Source: Alphaproteobacteria bacterium (GTDB taxonomy: Bacteria; Pseudomonadota; Alphaproteobacteria; UBA8366). Taken from it: a stretch of 64,000 nucleotides of DNA. Every line of letters begins with the position of its first letter. Positions within the stretch are counted from its first letter, which is position 1. Where the stretch lies: contig JAJFJD010000041.1 in assembly GCA_021774335.1 (NCBI GenBank), forward strand, positions 30,177 to 94,176, in the 5' to 3' direction. Of this stretch, positions 46,434-56,040 are shown piece after piece. Below the pieces are notes generated by a model. The model ran no database searches. It saw only the letters and a list, made by a program, of their open reading frames with translations, and was not told where the DNA came from. The position numbers and the translations under genes were made by a program.

Positions 46434-48434
46434 TTAAACGATTAGACCGACCGGCGTTGGTATCTTGAGGATTAGCTTGAAGGCTACGAACACGATCGTG
46501 ACAAAGATGGCGGCAAAGGCCGTGGCTTGGGCGAGCCGTTTTGCTCGTGATTCCGAGTTCGGGGTAAGAATCCATGATGATGCGAGCAGGAAGAGAAAAG
46601 CGGACTCATAGAAACCAGCCAAATCTATGGTCAATGTGAGAATCACCAATGCCCCGACTATGGCGGCCCAGTTTCGCCAGGGCACGGCGGCAAACGGCCG
46701 AATTCGACCGAGGGTAGCAGCTGAGCGTGGATGAAGATTTACACCGAGCAGAATTCCGCCAAACACGACGAAGGCGCTGGCAACAAGAATCGGAAATTGT
46801 GCGCCGGCCGCAGTAAAGTCGCGCGCTTCAAAAACTATGTATGCCGCAAGAAGCAGAAGGATCGTGCTGAAGGCAATATTTGCGGAGCGAAGACTGATTC
46901 CCGACTCGCCGTCGATCTCTTCCGCTTCAGGTGCATTCTGCGTGCTGCGCCGTTCGCGAAGAATTTGCCTTACACCAACCACCATGATCGCGAACGCGAC
47001 GACCATCAAGGCCAACGCCAAAGGCCGGTTCGCAAAATACAACCACGTCGACCCGTAATCCACTGTCCCGACGAGGGCGGCCTGCTGGAAACTTTCCTCC
47101 ATCAACGCACCGAGAACGAGCCCCAGCGCGATCGTGACGACCGGCACATCAATTTTGGTTAGGATATAAGCGATCACGCCCACGATGAGCAGGACGTACA
47201 CATCAAACAGGTTATTGTTGAGGCCGTACGATCCGATCAATGAAAGAACCAGTACCGCCGGCACCATCGTCTTGCGCGGCGTACGGACGATCAGGCTGGA
47301 CCATCGGATGGTGACCAAACCGATGACCAACATCGCAAACACCGTGAGGAACAAGCCAATCATGAACGTATAGACGATGTCTGCGTGTTCCGAGAATAGC
47401 TGCGGTCCGGCAACGATCCCGTGGATGGTTAGCGCACCGAACATTATTGCGGCAGACCCGGACCCGGGAATCCCGAGCGCTAGGAGAGGTACCAGCGCCC
47501 CGCCCACAACCGCATTGTTGGCCGCTTCCGGTGCCGCCACACCCTCGTACGAGCCTTTGCCGAATGCCTCTGGATTTTTCGAGATTCGCTTGGCCTCGCC
47601 ATACGCGACGAAAGCGCTGATCGATGCGCCGGCGCCGGGAATGATTCCGACCGCGGTACCGAGCAAGCTTGACCAAGCAAGCTGAATTTTCATCTTTGAT
47701 AGCGCCGATATGATCGACCGCAGCACACCCTTGCGCAGTATCAACGGCGCCACGGCATCGCTCGATTTCTCCAGCAGTTCAAGAATACTCGCCACCGCAA
47801 AGAGACCCAGCAGAGCCGGAACCAAGGGAATGCCGCCCACGAGCCGGTAGTCGTCGAACATGAACCGCATGTCGCCGGAAATCGCATCCTGTCCAACGAG
47901 CGTCAACGCGACACCAATCACCACACCAACGAGCCCCTTGACCGTGTGCTTCCCGGACAATGTTGCTACCAAAGCAAGACCGGAGACCGCGACCCAGAAG
48001 ATTTCCGCCGGTCCCAGAAACAGCGACATTTCCGCTAAAAACGGGGTGAAGAACAGCAATGCAGTTGCGCCAACGAGTCCGCCGACCGTTCCCGCCAGCA
48101 GCGATATGTAGAGAGCCTCTTGCGCCTTGCCTTGCCGGGTCAGCGGCGTGCCATCCAGCATTGTGCAGGCCGCACCGGAGGTGCCAGGCGTATTGATCAG
48201 AATGGCGGATATCGAGCCGCCATATTCGGCCGACATATAGACAGCGGCCAACATGATGAGCCCTTGCGCCGGGTCCATCGTAAAAGTAAAGGGCAACAGC
48301 AAAGCGACGCCGCTAACGGCGGAGAGGCCCGGTAAGGCGCCAATAAAGGTTCCCGCCAGTGTTCCAATCAACACTACGAGCAGATGCGAAAATTGGAGGT
48401 TCGTCTGAACCGCGCTAAGAATCGCATCCCACAT
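46434..48434 (-). CDS. Fused TctA-TctB tripartite tricarboxylate transporter permease
   Basis: The 666-aa product is TctA for about residues 1-500 (GALPGLSAVSGVALLLPFTF near 33-52, EYGGSISAILINTPGTSGAACTMLDG near 70-95, GIIPGAGASISAFVAYGEAK near 263-282) followed by a linker (RRSTQNAPEAEEIDGE) and a TctB-like domain of four helices (about 515-660). Usually TctB is a separate small gene. With the binding protein TctC it would make an ion-driven secondary importer for a tri- or dicarboxylate. It follows tctC after 72 bp containing a hairpin. Confidence 0.93.
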   Translation of the reverse strand: MWDAILSAVQTNLQFSHLLVVLIGTLAGTFIGALPGLSAVSGVALLLPFTFTMDPAQGLIMLAAVYMSAEYGGSISAILINTPGTSGAACTMLDGTPLTRQGKAQEALYISLLAGTVGGLVGATALLFFTPFLAEMSLFLGPAEIFWVAVSGLALVATLSGKHTVKGLVGVVIGVALTLVGQDAISGDMRFMFDDYRLVGGIPLVPALLGLFAVASILELLEKSSDAVAPLILRKGVLRSIISALSKMKIQLAWSSLLGTAVGIIPGAGASISAFVAYGEAKRISKNPEAFGKGSYEGVAAPEAANNAVVGGALVPLLALGIPGSGSAAIMFGALTIHGIVAGPQLFSEHADIVYTFMIGLFLTVFAMLVIGLVTIRWSSLIVRTPRKTMVPAVLVLSLIGSYGLNNNLFDVYVLLIVGVIAYILTKIDVPVVTIALGLVLGALMEESFQQAALVGTVDYGSTWLYFANRPLALALMVVAFAIMVVGVRQILRERRSTQNAPEAEEIDGESGISLRSANIAFSTILLLLAAYIVFEARDFTAAGAQFPILVASAFVVFGGILLGVNLHPRSAATLGRIRPFAAVPWRNWAAIVGALVILTLTIDLAGFYESAFLFLLASSWILTPNSESRAKRLAQATAFAAIFVTIVFVAFKLILKIPTPVGLIV

Positions 48435-48460
48435 CGCAATACTCCTAACAACCGCAGCGC

Positions 48461-48488
48461 CGCCGGCCCGGAGAAACCCGGACCGGCG
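48461..48488 (-). terminator. Hairpin between tctC and tctAB genes
   Basis: CGCCGGCCCGG pairs with CCGGACCGGCG over 11 bp with one mismatch, 6-nt loop. No T-run. Same position, just after a binding-protein gene and before its permease, as the hairpins at 19701 and 57791. Confidence 0.45.
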
Positions 48489-48506
48489 CCAACCGCATTC
48501 GATTAA

Positions 48507-49478
48507 CTATTTCGCGAGATCGTATTTTTCGACCAGCGCCTTCATGCGTTTGGCCATGCCGTTGATCGACGCTTGCGCCTCGGCCGGACCCCGGTACTGG
48601 GCCGGTTGGCCGATTTTCTTCATTGCAGCGCGGAAATCCGAATTCTTTACGACCTTCTCGCAAACGTCGCCCCAATAGTCGACGACCTTCTTTGAAAGCC
48701 CCTTCGGACCGGCGAACGCCCGGAACCGTTCGGACACGACGTTGTATCCGAGTTCCGTAAATGTCGGAATGTCCGACAAGCCGGCGGCCCGCTTTTTAGA
48801 AGTGATGCCCAAGGTACGGAGCCGGCCTTTGCCCTTAGTTGCGAACTTCGCGCTCCCGACCATCACTTCCACTGTTCCGGAAAGAATGGCTTTAAATGAC
48901 TTGGATCCGCCGGTGAACGGCACTTTGGTTAGCTTAATGCCAGCGGCGTCCTCAATTAGCAGCGTCGTCATCAAGTCGGCGCCAAGCTTGCCCGTATTCG
49001 CAACTTTTAATTTACCGGGCCTCGACTTCGCGTCTTTGACAAGATCGGCAAACGTCTTCCACTTGCTTTCCGAGCGCACCAACAACACGTCCGGCACGAC
49101 CGCGTAGATGCAGATATTAGTGAATTGGTCGAGCGTATAGCCGGTCTGTTTCGGACGGGCGAGCGCCGGGATAACATTGAACGGCGGCGTGACGATCGCC
49201 ATCGTGTAACCATCGGCTTTCTTGCGCACGAATTCGGCCCAACCCCGGGTACCCCCGGCACCAGCTTTGTTTATGACGACGAGTGATTGGCCGACGATCG
49301 GTTCAGCAAATTTGTTGAAGGTGCGCTGTGACGAGTCCGCGCCGCCGCCGGGGTTGAACGGAACGATTATATTTACCGGCTTGTTGGGGTAGCTCTGCGC
49401 GACCGAGGGAGCCGGCGCCAAGGCGACAGCACCGGCGGCCGCCAACACAATCGCGGGAGCGACATGTTTGATAAGCAT
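48507..49478 (-). CDS. TctC/Bug-type periplasmic substrate-binding protein
   Basis: The 323-aa protein has a Sec signal peptide (hydrophobic core AIVLAAAGAVALAPAPSVAQ, cut near residue 28) and then YPNKPVNIIVPFNPGGGADSSQR, the standard TctC start whose loops bind carboxylates. The typical sequence GGTRGWAEFVRKKADGYTMA is near residue 75. TctC family members bind citrate, glutamate, nicotinate, phthalate and other organic acids. GGAGGAAAT precedes the ATG. It lies 47 bp after the second LVIVD gene in the cluster. Confidence 0.94.
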   Translation of the reverse strand: MLIKHVAPAIVLAAAGAVALAPAPSVAQSYPNKPVNIIVPFNPGGGADSSQRTFNKFAEPIVGQSLVVINKAGAGGTRGWAEFVRKKADGYTMAIVTPPFNVIPALARPKQTGYTLDQFTNICIYAVVPDVLLVRSESKWKTFADLVKDAKSRPGKLKVANTGKLGADLMTTLLIEDAAGIKLTKVPFTGGSKSFKAILSGTVEVMVGSAKFATKGKGRLRTLGITSKKRAAGLSDIPTFTELGYNVVSERFRAFAGPKGLSKKVVDYWGDVCEKVVKNSDFRAAMKKIGQPAQYRGPAEAQASINGMAKRMKALVEKYDLAK

Positions 49479-49525
49479 AGCATTTCCTCCTTAGTGGTTC
49501 ATTGGCCCATCATTGTTGAGGGCCA

Positions 49526-50788
49526 TTAGGTGAGCGGTTGTTGACCCGTGTATTCCAGAACATACAAACCGCCATTTGCCCGGTCAGTCGTGTAGATAAT
49601 GCCGCGGTCGTCGATGTAGATATCGCTGATGCGGCTGCCGCGTTGATCCTTTGGTGTATGCGGCAGAAAGGCCGCGATCTCTTCCGGGCGATACGGGTCG
49701 CGGATGTCGTAGATGCGCAACCCGGCGCTGAACCAGGTCGCGATCACAGAATTGGTGAGCTTGCCCGCCGCCTCATGCGGCTCGTTCTCATGGATGTTGT
49801 GTGCGCCGATGCGTCCGCCGACGCGGTGCAGATCGTCGAATCCCTCTGGCGTTGGCATGGTCGAGACTATGACCGGGTTGGTCTCAACCCGATTGTCGAC
49901 CATCCATAGCCGCTTCGGCCAATCGATGCCCTCGTCACCCGTCGCTTCGTCGGTGACAACGAGGAAGCCGCGGTCGAATAGCGGCATGACCGTATGGGTA
50001 AATCCGGGATATGGCGGGTGGTAGTCGAGCCGCGAAATGAGCTTTGGCTTCGACATGTCGGAAATGTCGAGCTGCACAATGCCGCCGTCGATGTAGCCAA
50101 TATAGGCACGGTCGGGCCGCTCCGGATAGACGAGCGTGTGATGCGGACGAAAGGCAAAGTCGTAAGGTTCGGGGTGGCGCGGCGGGAGCTCCGCATCGTC
50201 GCCCTTGCGCTGCCCCGGCATCCACCAACGGCCGACCTCCGTCGGATTGGTTGGATCGGCCATGTCGACGATCATGTAGAACTGGTGGTCTTTTTGGTTG
50301 TTCGGTTCGAAGTCGGGCGCCCCGGTCGAAATATGAGCGTATCGGCCGTCCATGAAGGACACGAAGTGCACGCCTTGGGAGTGTGGCCCCGACACGTCGA
50401 AGAATCCGATCTTCTTGGGATTCACCGCATCGGATACGTCGTAGACCTCGAACCCTGCTGGCGAGTCACCCGGTTGCACCACCTGATAGGCCTGCAGCAG
50501 GATGTCCCCGCACAGCGACAGTGAGTTGCCGCGCACCCGCCGGTTCGGGAGTGGTAGCTGCCAGACCATCTTCGGGTCGCGCGGGTCGGACACATCCAAA
50601 ACCGAAAAACACATCGGTGGATTTTCATGCGCGCAATACATGATCCGCCGTCCGTCCTTGGTAAGTTTGATTGCAATCCCCTCGCCCGCGTTCGGCGCGC
50701 CGCCGAGATCGTTGCGGCCGATGAGATTGAGGTTATTCGCAAACCTGACTTCGGAATTACTGAGCATCGCTTCGTTTCCCTTATCCAA
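49526..50788 (-). CDS. LVIVD-repeat beta-propeller protein (copy 2)
   Basis: The 420-aa protein consists of repeats of the LVIVD type: FSVLDVSDPRDPKMVWQLPLP, FEVYDVSDAVNPKKIGFFD, MIVDMADPTNPTEVGRWW, VQLDISDMSKPKLISRLDY, LRIYDIRDPYRPEEIAAFLP. Each is one propeller blade. There is no signal peptide. A preserved HSQGVHFVSF and many His/Asp in loops could form an active or metal site. It is 12 bp after the stop of its paralogue, so they are clearly a tandem pair. The biochemical role of stand-alone cytoplasmic LVIVD proteins is poorly known. Confidence 0.85.
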   Translation of the reverse strand: MDKGNEAMLSNSEVRFANNLNLIGRNDLGGAPNAGEGIAIKLTKDGRRIMYCAHENPPMCFSVLDVSDPRDPKMVWQLPLPNRRVRGNSLSLCGDILLQAYQVVQPGDSPAGFEVYDVSDAVNPKKIGFFDVSGPHSQGVHFVSFMDGRYAHISTGAPDFEPNNQKDHQFYMIVDMADPTNPTEVGRWWMPGQRKGDDAELPPRHPEPYDFAFRPHHTLVYPERPDRAYIGYIDGGIVQLDISDMSKPKLISRLDYHPPYPGFTHTVMPLFDRGFLVVTDEATGDEGIDWPKRLWMVDNRVETNPVIVSTMPTPEGFDDLHRVGGRIGAHNIHENEPHEAAGKLTNSVIATWFSAGLRIYDIRDPYRPEEIAAFLPHTPKDQRGSRISDIYIDDRGIIYTTDRANGGLYVLEYTGQQPLT

Positions 50789-50800
50789 TAACCTAAGGTG

Positions 50801-51982
50801 CTATCCGGTGTATTCGAGGATGTGCATTCCAGCGCCCCAGCGATCGATGAGATAGATTCGCCCGTGCTCGTCGCAGGCCACATCGTTCGACTGGATTGCC
50901 TCCTGCCCGTCCGGCAACGCCGGGACGTAGCAGCCTACTTCCTTTGGGACGAGCGGGTCGCTGACATCCACCGCCCTGAGGCCGGCGTTGAAATAGGTCA
51001 GAAAGACAGTATTGGCCCAGGGTCCCTCGGACGGGATATTTTCGAGAATATTGTGCGCCCCGTACCGGCCACCGCTGTGGAAGTATTTTTCGCGATCCGG
51101 CATGAAGGTCGAAACGGGAATCGGGTTCCGTTCCTCACGGATGTCGACCACCCACATGAACTGACTGTCCCAGTAGTTCTGTACGGCTCGCGCTTCGTCG
51201 GTGACGACGAGATAGGGGCGATCGCCGACGGGCCAAACCGTGTGCGTGCATCCCACGAAAGGCGGGCTCCAGCGCAAGTGGCTGACCAGTTTCATATCCG
51301 CCAGATCGGTGCAGTCGATGATCGCCATACCACCGCCCCAGAACCCAGCATACATGCGGTTGCCACGGATGACGGGCGGCCCATGCAACGTGACGGCCGT
51401 GTCGGCAGGCATGGGATCACCGCCTTCGCCGGCGCCCTCCGCCTTCTGGATCGGTAATCCCCATTGGCTGATCACCTCGGGCTTGAGCGGATCCTTGATG
51501 TCCATGGTCCAAATGACGCGCTTGTTCCAGCCCTCTGCGTCATTGGGGAAAAAGGCGAGTTGGCGTTCGTTGTCGACGCCAAAACGATGCGGACCGCTTC
51601 CGGGAAGATCGTAGAATCCAACCTGCTTTGGATTCGCGCGGTCGCGGATATCAAAGATGTAGAACCCGCCGCGGCCATCCTTGCCGCGTTCACCAGGTAA
51701 CGTTTCGGAATTCACGTAGAGGAGGTCATCGCCCACGACACGCACCTTGTGCATATGGACGCCCGGCGGAGCCTTGAACTCACCCACCTTGTGCGGCTTC
51801 GTCGGGTCGGAGACATCATGGACCGTGAACCCCTCGAGACCGCCATAGCTCGATCCGCCGACGGCACCGACATAAGCGTATCCATCCTTTATCTCGCACA
51901 AGCTGCCGCCGCCCCAAGCTGCGCTGGGATCGTGCCCCAGCAGACGGAAGTTATTGGCTTCTTCGGGTCTTCCTTTGCTCAT
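50801..51982 (-). CDS. LVIVD-repeat beta-propeller protein (copy 1)
   Basis: A 393-aa protein with repeats FTVHDVSDPTKPHKVGEF, FYIFDIRDRANPKQVGFYD, WTMDIKDPLKPEVISQW, MAIIDCTDLADMKLVSHL and LRAVDVSDPLVPKEVGCYVP, plus HKVRVVGDDLLYVNSE between them. No signal peptide. It resembles the following gene in domain order and in the KYFHSGGRYGAHNI segment (copy 2: HRVGGRIGAHNI), so the pair arose by duplication. It lies 57 bp after the ThDP enzyme gene. Confidence 0.85.
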   Translation of the reverse strand: MSKGRPEEANNFRLLGHDPSAAWGGGSLCEIKDGYAYVGAVGGSSYGGLEGFTVHDVSDPTKPHKVGEFKAPPGVHMHKVRVVGDDLLYVNSETLPGERGKDGRGGFYIFDIRDRANPKQVGFYDLPGSGPHRFGVDNERQLAFFPNDAEGWNKRVIWTMDIKDPLKPEVISQWGLPIQKAEGAGEGGDPMPADTAVTLHGPPVIRGNRMYAGFWGGGMAIIDCTDLADMKLVSHLRWSPPFVGCTHTVWPVGDRPYLVVTDEARAVQNYWDSQFMWVVDIREERNPIPVSTFMPDREKYFHSGGRYGAHNILENIPSEGPWANTVFLTYFNAGLRAVDVSDPLVPKEVGCYVPALPDGQEAIQSNDVACDEHGRIYLIDRWGAGMHILEYTG

Positions 51983-52039
51983 TGCGCTGTTCCTGATGCT
52001 CTTTCTGTTGATGTTGGTTCCGGACCTCTTGGTCCTTGT

Positions 52040-53842
52040 TCAGCTCGGTTGGTATCTTTTGCCGAACCCTGGATGGCTCTGTCCCATGCCGGGCAATTCC
52101 CAGGCACCCGCGCCGGTCGGGTTGAGATCGCCCCCGATGTTGGCGTCGATCAAATACGGACGGTTGGCTGCAATGCCGGCCTGGATTGCGGCGCCCAGAT
52201 CGTCGGCATTGTCGACACTGACGCCCTCGACGCCGGCCGAACGCGCCATCGCCGCAAAGTCCGGATTGTAGGGTTGGCCCGTCTCCGGGTGCTTGAAATC
52301 GGTCGCCAGTTCACGGCCGTCCAGATACCCGCGCTGCAAGCCCCGGATCGATCCATAGGCGTAATTGTTCCAAACAACCCAGACGACCGGCAGATTGTAT
52401 TCGACGGCGGTGGCCAACACGCTCGCATGCATGAGGAAGGCGCCGTCACCGCAAACCGAAACGCAGGGCCGGTCCGGCGCCGCAAATTTCGCGCCCATCA
52501 CGCCGGCCACGCCGAAGCCCATTGGACCGAAGCCCATCGAGCCAATCAGGGAGTCCGGCCGTGTCGGATGACAGAACTGCAGAAGCCAGTTGTGGTGCAC
52601 GCCGATGTCGCTCACCAGAATCGCGTCTTCCGGCAGAACCTTATCGATCTCATGCGCCGCCCGCTGAGGGTTGATCGGAGTCGTGTCTTCGGTAAAGCCG
52701 GGGGCGATGAATTCTTCCCATTCCTTCCGGTAGCCGGCGATCGAGTCGAGCCACGCGGCGCGTGCGGATGAGACCTCTTTCTTACCCACCTTGCGCGTGT
52801 CGAGTTCGTCCACCAGCTGGCGCAAGAAGGTCCGCACATCGGCCATCAGACCAAGCGCCACCGGATAGTTGCGCCCGATTTCGTCCGGGTCGATGTCCAC
52901 GTGGATCAACCGCGTCGGCGGAATCGTGAAAGAGTAACCGGGCATCCAGCTGCTGGAGGTGCGGTCGTCGAATCGGACGCCCAGGGCGAGAAGCACATCC
53001 GCCTGGCGGCAGGCATGGTTCGCCTGATAGGTACCGTTCCGCGCAATAAGGCCCAGCGCCAACGAATGTTTGGTATCGATCGCTCCGATGCCGCTCGCCG
53101 AACAGGCGACCGGAATGCCCAGCCGCTCCGCGAGCGCCAGAAGATCCGCGGCCGCCCCCCCATACTTGACGCCTTGGCCGACGAGGATCGCCGGACGTTC
53201 CGCGGCGAGCAGCATGTCGACTGCCTTGGTCACACCTTCGGGGTCGGCCCCGCAACGGCTGCTGATGTTGGCATTCCAATCCTCGGCGACGGGTGGTTGT
53301 TCGGCCCCTTCCTTAAAGATGTCGAAGGGCACGTCCAGAACCACCGGTCCTGGCCGTCCCGTGACCATTGTCTTCCACGCCTGACGCGTTGCCAGCGGCA
53401 CCATGTCGCCGCGGGTCGGCTGAAACACCCGCTTGCAATAGGCGCGCACCGTCGACGGAAAATCCGCCTGATATTGACGGTAGGTTTCCTGAAAGGCGCC
53501 GCGGTTGAACTGGCTTGTCGGCACGTTGCCGGTCACGGCCAGAAACGGCACAGAATCGAAATAGGCATTGCCGAGCGCGATCGGCATATTGGCCGATCCG
53601 GGACCGCAGGAGGTGAAGGTCGCAGTCGGTTTGCCGGCCACCCGGTAATAAACGTCGGCCATGAAGCCGGCGACCGTCTCATGATGTACGGAGATGGTGG
53701 AAATATCGTCGGCACGCTCATATAGCGCATCGATGAAGCCGATGTTGCCATGCCCGCAGAGGCCGAAGGCATACGGAACCTTCTCCTGCACCAGATAATC
53801 GACGATGATCTGGCCGCCGTTCAGGCTATTGCTGGTCGCCAT
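52040..53842 (-). CDS. ThDP-dependent enzyme (acetolactate synthase-like)
   Basis: The 600-aa product has the three-domain layout: Pyr domain with catalytic E55 in SVHHETVAG, a central domain near 200-350, and the PP domain with the ThDP motif GDG (465-467) followed by 24 residues and NN (492-493). It resembles acetolactate synthase, benzoylformate decarboxylase and sulfoacetaldehyde acetyltransferase types. No regulatory small subunit (ilvH-like) is next to it, so a biosynthetic role in branched amino acids is unlikely. In this cluster it probably cleaves or ligates a 2-oxo acid derived from the imported substrate. The reaction is unproven. Confidence 0.9.
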   Translation of the reverse strand: MATSNSLNGGQIIVDYLVQEKVPYAFGLCGHGNIGFIDALYERADDISTISVHHETVAGFMADVYYRVAGKPTATFTSCGPGSANMPIALGNAYFDSVPFLAVTGNVPTSQFNRGAFQETYRQYQADFPSTVRAYCKRVFQPTRGDMVPLATRQAWKTMVTGRPGPVVLDVPFDIFKEGAEQPPVAEDWNANISSRCGADPEGVTKAVDMLLAAERPAILVGQGVKYGGAAADLLALAERLGIPVACSASGIGAIDTKHSLALGLIARNGTYQANHACRQADVLLALGVRFDDRTSSSWMPGYSFTIPPTRLIHVDIDPDEIGRNYPVALGLMADVRTFLRQLVDELDTRKVGKKEVSSARAAWLDSIAGYRKEWEEFIAPGFTEDTTPINPQRAAHEIDKVLPEDAILVSDIGVHHNWLLQFCHPTRPDSLIGSMGFGPMGFGVAGVMGAKFAAPDRPCVSVCGDGAFLMHASVLATAVEYNLPVVWVVWNNYAYGSIRGLQRGYLDGRELATDFKHPETGQPYNPDFAAMARSAGVEGVSVDNADDLGAAIQAGIAANRPYLIDANIGGDLNPTGAGAWELPGMGQSHPGFGKRYQPS

Positions 53843-53868
53843 GTAGTGCTCCTGTATTTGTCCATCTG

Positions 53869-54885
53869 TCAGGCCTCGGACACGCGCGGCATTACGTCGC
53901 GTGCGAGGGTTTCGATGATCGCGTAGCGCTCTTCGAGGCCGAACGGCATAGCGACGATGACGTTTTCGACACCGAGGGATTTGAGGGTTTCGAACCGGGC
54001 CACGACATCGGCGGACGTGCCGACGAAGGCAAACCGGTCGATGATGTAGTCGTTGATGTGGTCGGCGTTTTTGGTTTTCGAGCCGACGTCGCTCTCATCG
54101 TAGTTCTCGCGAAAGGACCGCACTCCATCCAAATGCTCGTCGGGCACGCTGTGAAAGCCCATGCGAAAGTTATGGTTCGCGCGATTGCAGAGGCGTGGCC
54201 GGATTGCCTGGCGCACGGCCTCGCGGTCGTCGCCGACGCTCACGATCATATCGACCCAAAGCGGCGTGCTGCCGGGTTGGCGGCCGGCCCGCGCTTCACC
54301 TTCGGCGACACAGCTTCGCGCCCATTCGATCACCTCCGGGGTCGCACCCGCGCCGAGTATCACCTCGTCGGCCAGCTCGCCCGCTATGGCCAGCATCTTT
54401 GGTCCATCCGCCGCAAGGCAGATAGGGATGTGTGCCTTGCGCCAGTTCGATTGCATCTCCGTTCCTTCATAGATCGCGGGAGTGCCGTCCAGCAGTCCCC
54501 GCAACGCTTGGAGAAACTCGCGCATCTCACGCAAGCGGGCCGCACGCTTGCCGATCAGGTAGACCGCCGTATCGCCCGAGCCGACGCCGACGAACGTCCG
54601 CCGCGGCGCAATGGCGTCATCAATGGATCCGAATGCGTTGGCGATAACCGCCGGATGGCGGGTAAACGGAACGGTGACGCCTGTCCCAAGCCCGGCGCGC
54701 TCGGTCACGCCGGCGGCGAGCGCCATTACGACAAAGGGATCGCGAAGGTGGAAATGCGACAGTGAAACGGTGTCCGAGAACAACAGGGGATCAAACCCGA
54801 GGTCCTCCGCCTTTTTGACGAACTCGAGATATTCCGGGACCGGCGTGAACTCGTTCTGAGGTCCGATGCGCAAGCCGATTTGCAT
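53869..54885 (-). CDS. LLM-class flavin-dependent oxidoreductase
   Basis: 338 aa with the TIM-barrel layout of luciferase-like monooxygenases and F420-dependent enzymes: GLRIGPQNEFTPVPEYLEF at the start, GLGTGVTVPFTRHPAV near 65-80, and PRRTFVGVGSGDTAVYLIGK near 93-112, then IPICLAADGPKMLAIAGELADEVILG. Whether it uses FMN or F420 cannot be decided, and no F420 gene is in the window. It is 26 bp after the ATPase gene stop of importer 2, and 26 bp before the ThDP gene, so co-expression is likely. Possible role: oxygenation of an imported carbon compound. Confidence 0.9.
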   Translation of the reverse strand: MQIGLRIGPQNEFTPVPEYLEFVKKAEDLGFDPLLFSDTVSLSHFHLRDPFVVMALAAGVTERAGLGTGVTVPFTRHPAVIANAFGSIDDAIAPRRTFVGVGSGDTAVYLIGKRAARLREMREFLQALRGLLDGTPAIYEGTEMQSNWRKAHIPICLAADGPKMLAIAGELADEVILGAGATPEVIEWARSCVAEGEARAGRQPGSTPLWVDMIVSVGDDREAVRQAIRPRLCNRANHNFRMGFHSVPDEHLDGVRSFRENYDESDVGSKTKNADHINDYIIDRFAFVGTSADVVARFETLKSLGVENVIVAMPFGLEERYAIIETLARDVMPRVSEA

Positions 54886-54911
54886 GACGTGTTTCTCCTA
54901 AAGGTCCCGTC

Positions 54912-56018
54912 TCAACATGCGTCGTCGCCGCTCGGCGACTCGGCAACAACGAGGCAATGCTCGGGCGCGACACGGGCATACAGGCGTTGGCCGGGCGTGG
55001 CATCGATGGGAAAACTGTGCTGGGCGCGGATCGTCAGATCCCCAACATCCAGGAAGAATTCTGTATAGGGCCCAAGATAGTAGGCGTTCCGGAGCGTCAC
55101 TTCGAAGGCGTTACCGTCCGCCGGCGCGTCGAGAGACATTTCGACACGTTCGGGACGAACGGCGAGAGTCACAGTTTCGCCAGGAGAGTGCTCGTGCCTG
55201 CTCGTACATAGACGCTCGCCAAGATCGCAGCGTACCGACCAGCGCCCTCCCCCGGCGCTGCCAACGACCTCCGCGGTAACGAAGTTCGTAAGCCCGATAA
55301 AGTCGGCGACGAATCGGGTGGCGGGACGCTCGTAAATTTCGTCGGGCCGGCCCATCTGGGCGATCTTGCCGTGCTCCATGACGAGAATGCGCCGGCTTAT
55401 GACCATTGCCTCGGCCTGATCATGGGTGACGTAGACCGCCGGAATACCGAGCCCGCTCTGAAGTTCCATCAATTCGAAGCGCATGTGCTCGCGCAATTTT
55501 GCGTCGAGATTGCTCAACGGTTCATCGAACAACAATACCCGTGGATCCATCACCAACGCCCGGGCGAGTGCAACGCGCTGCTGCTGTCCCCCTGAAAGCT
55601 GCGTTGGCAGACGGGCACCGAGGTCCCCCAAGCCGACCAGCGCAAGCTTCTCCTGGACCCGCTCCTGGATCTCGTTTTTCGCCACTCCCCCAGCGACTTT
55701 CAGCGGGTAAGCGACATTTTCGAACACCGTCATGTGCGGCCAAACGGCGTAGGATTGAAATACCATGCCGAACTTGCGTTGGTTCGGCGGCACGAACACA
55801 CCTTTCGCGATATCGGTGAGCGGCTCGCCGTCATAAGTGATACGCCCGCCGTCGGGACGCTCGAATCCAGCGATACAGCGCAGCGTGGTTGTCTTACCGC
55901 AGCCGCTTGGCCCCAACAGCGAGAGAAATTCGCCGGGACCAACCTCGAAACTGACATCGTCGACGGCGCGCACCGACCCATAGCGCTTAACGAGCCCTTC
56001 AATCCTGAGCGTTGTCAT
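54912..56018 (-). CDS. ABC importer 2 ATPase
   Basis: The 368-aa protein has Walker A GPSGCGKT at 36-43, signature [15 protein letters not shown] near 140, Walker [10 protein letters not shown], switch His in YVTHDQAEA, and a TOBE-type C-terminal domain. It is close to the importer 1 ATPase over the whole length. The gene is 22 bp after the permease stop and belongs to the 11-gene cluster. Confidence 0.95.
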   Translation of the reverse strand: MTTLRIEGLVKRYGSVRAVDDVSFEVGPGEFLSLLGPSGCGKTTTLRCIAGFERPDGGRITYDGEPLTDIAKGVFVPPNQRKFGMVFQSYAVWPHMTVFENVAYPLKVAGGVAKNEIQERVQEKLALVGLGDLGARLPTQLSGGQQQRVALARALVMDPRVLLFDEPLSNLDAKLREHMRFELMELQSGLGIPAVYVTHDQAEAMVISRRILVMEHGKIAQMGRPDEIYERPATRFVADFIGLTNFVTAEVVGSAGGGRWSVRCDLGERLCTSRHEHSPGETVTLAVRPERVEMSLDAPADGNAFEVTLRNAYYLGPYTEFFLDVGDLTIRAQHSFPIDATPGQRLYARVAPEHCLVVAESPSGDDAC

Positions 56019-56040
56019 TGCCGATCTTTCCTCCGCCGTC

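Noticed and set aside
52040..53842. Acetolactate synthase for branched-chain amino acids
   Set aside because: No small regulatory subunit or ilvC nearby; the operon context is catabolic.
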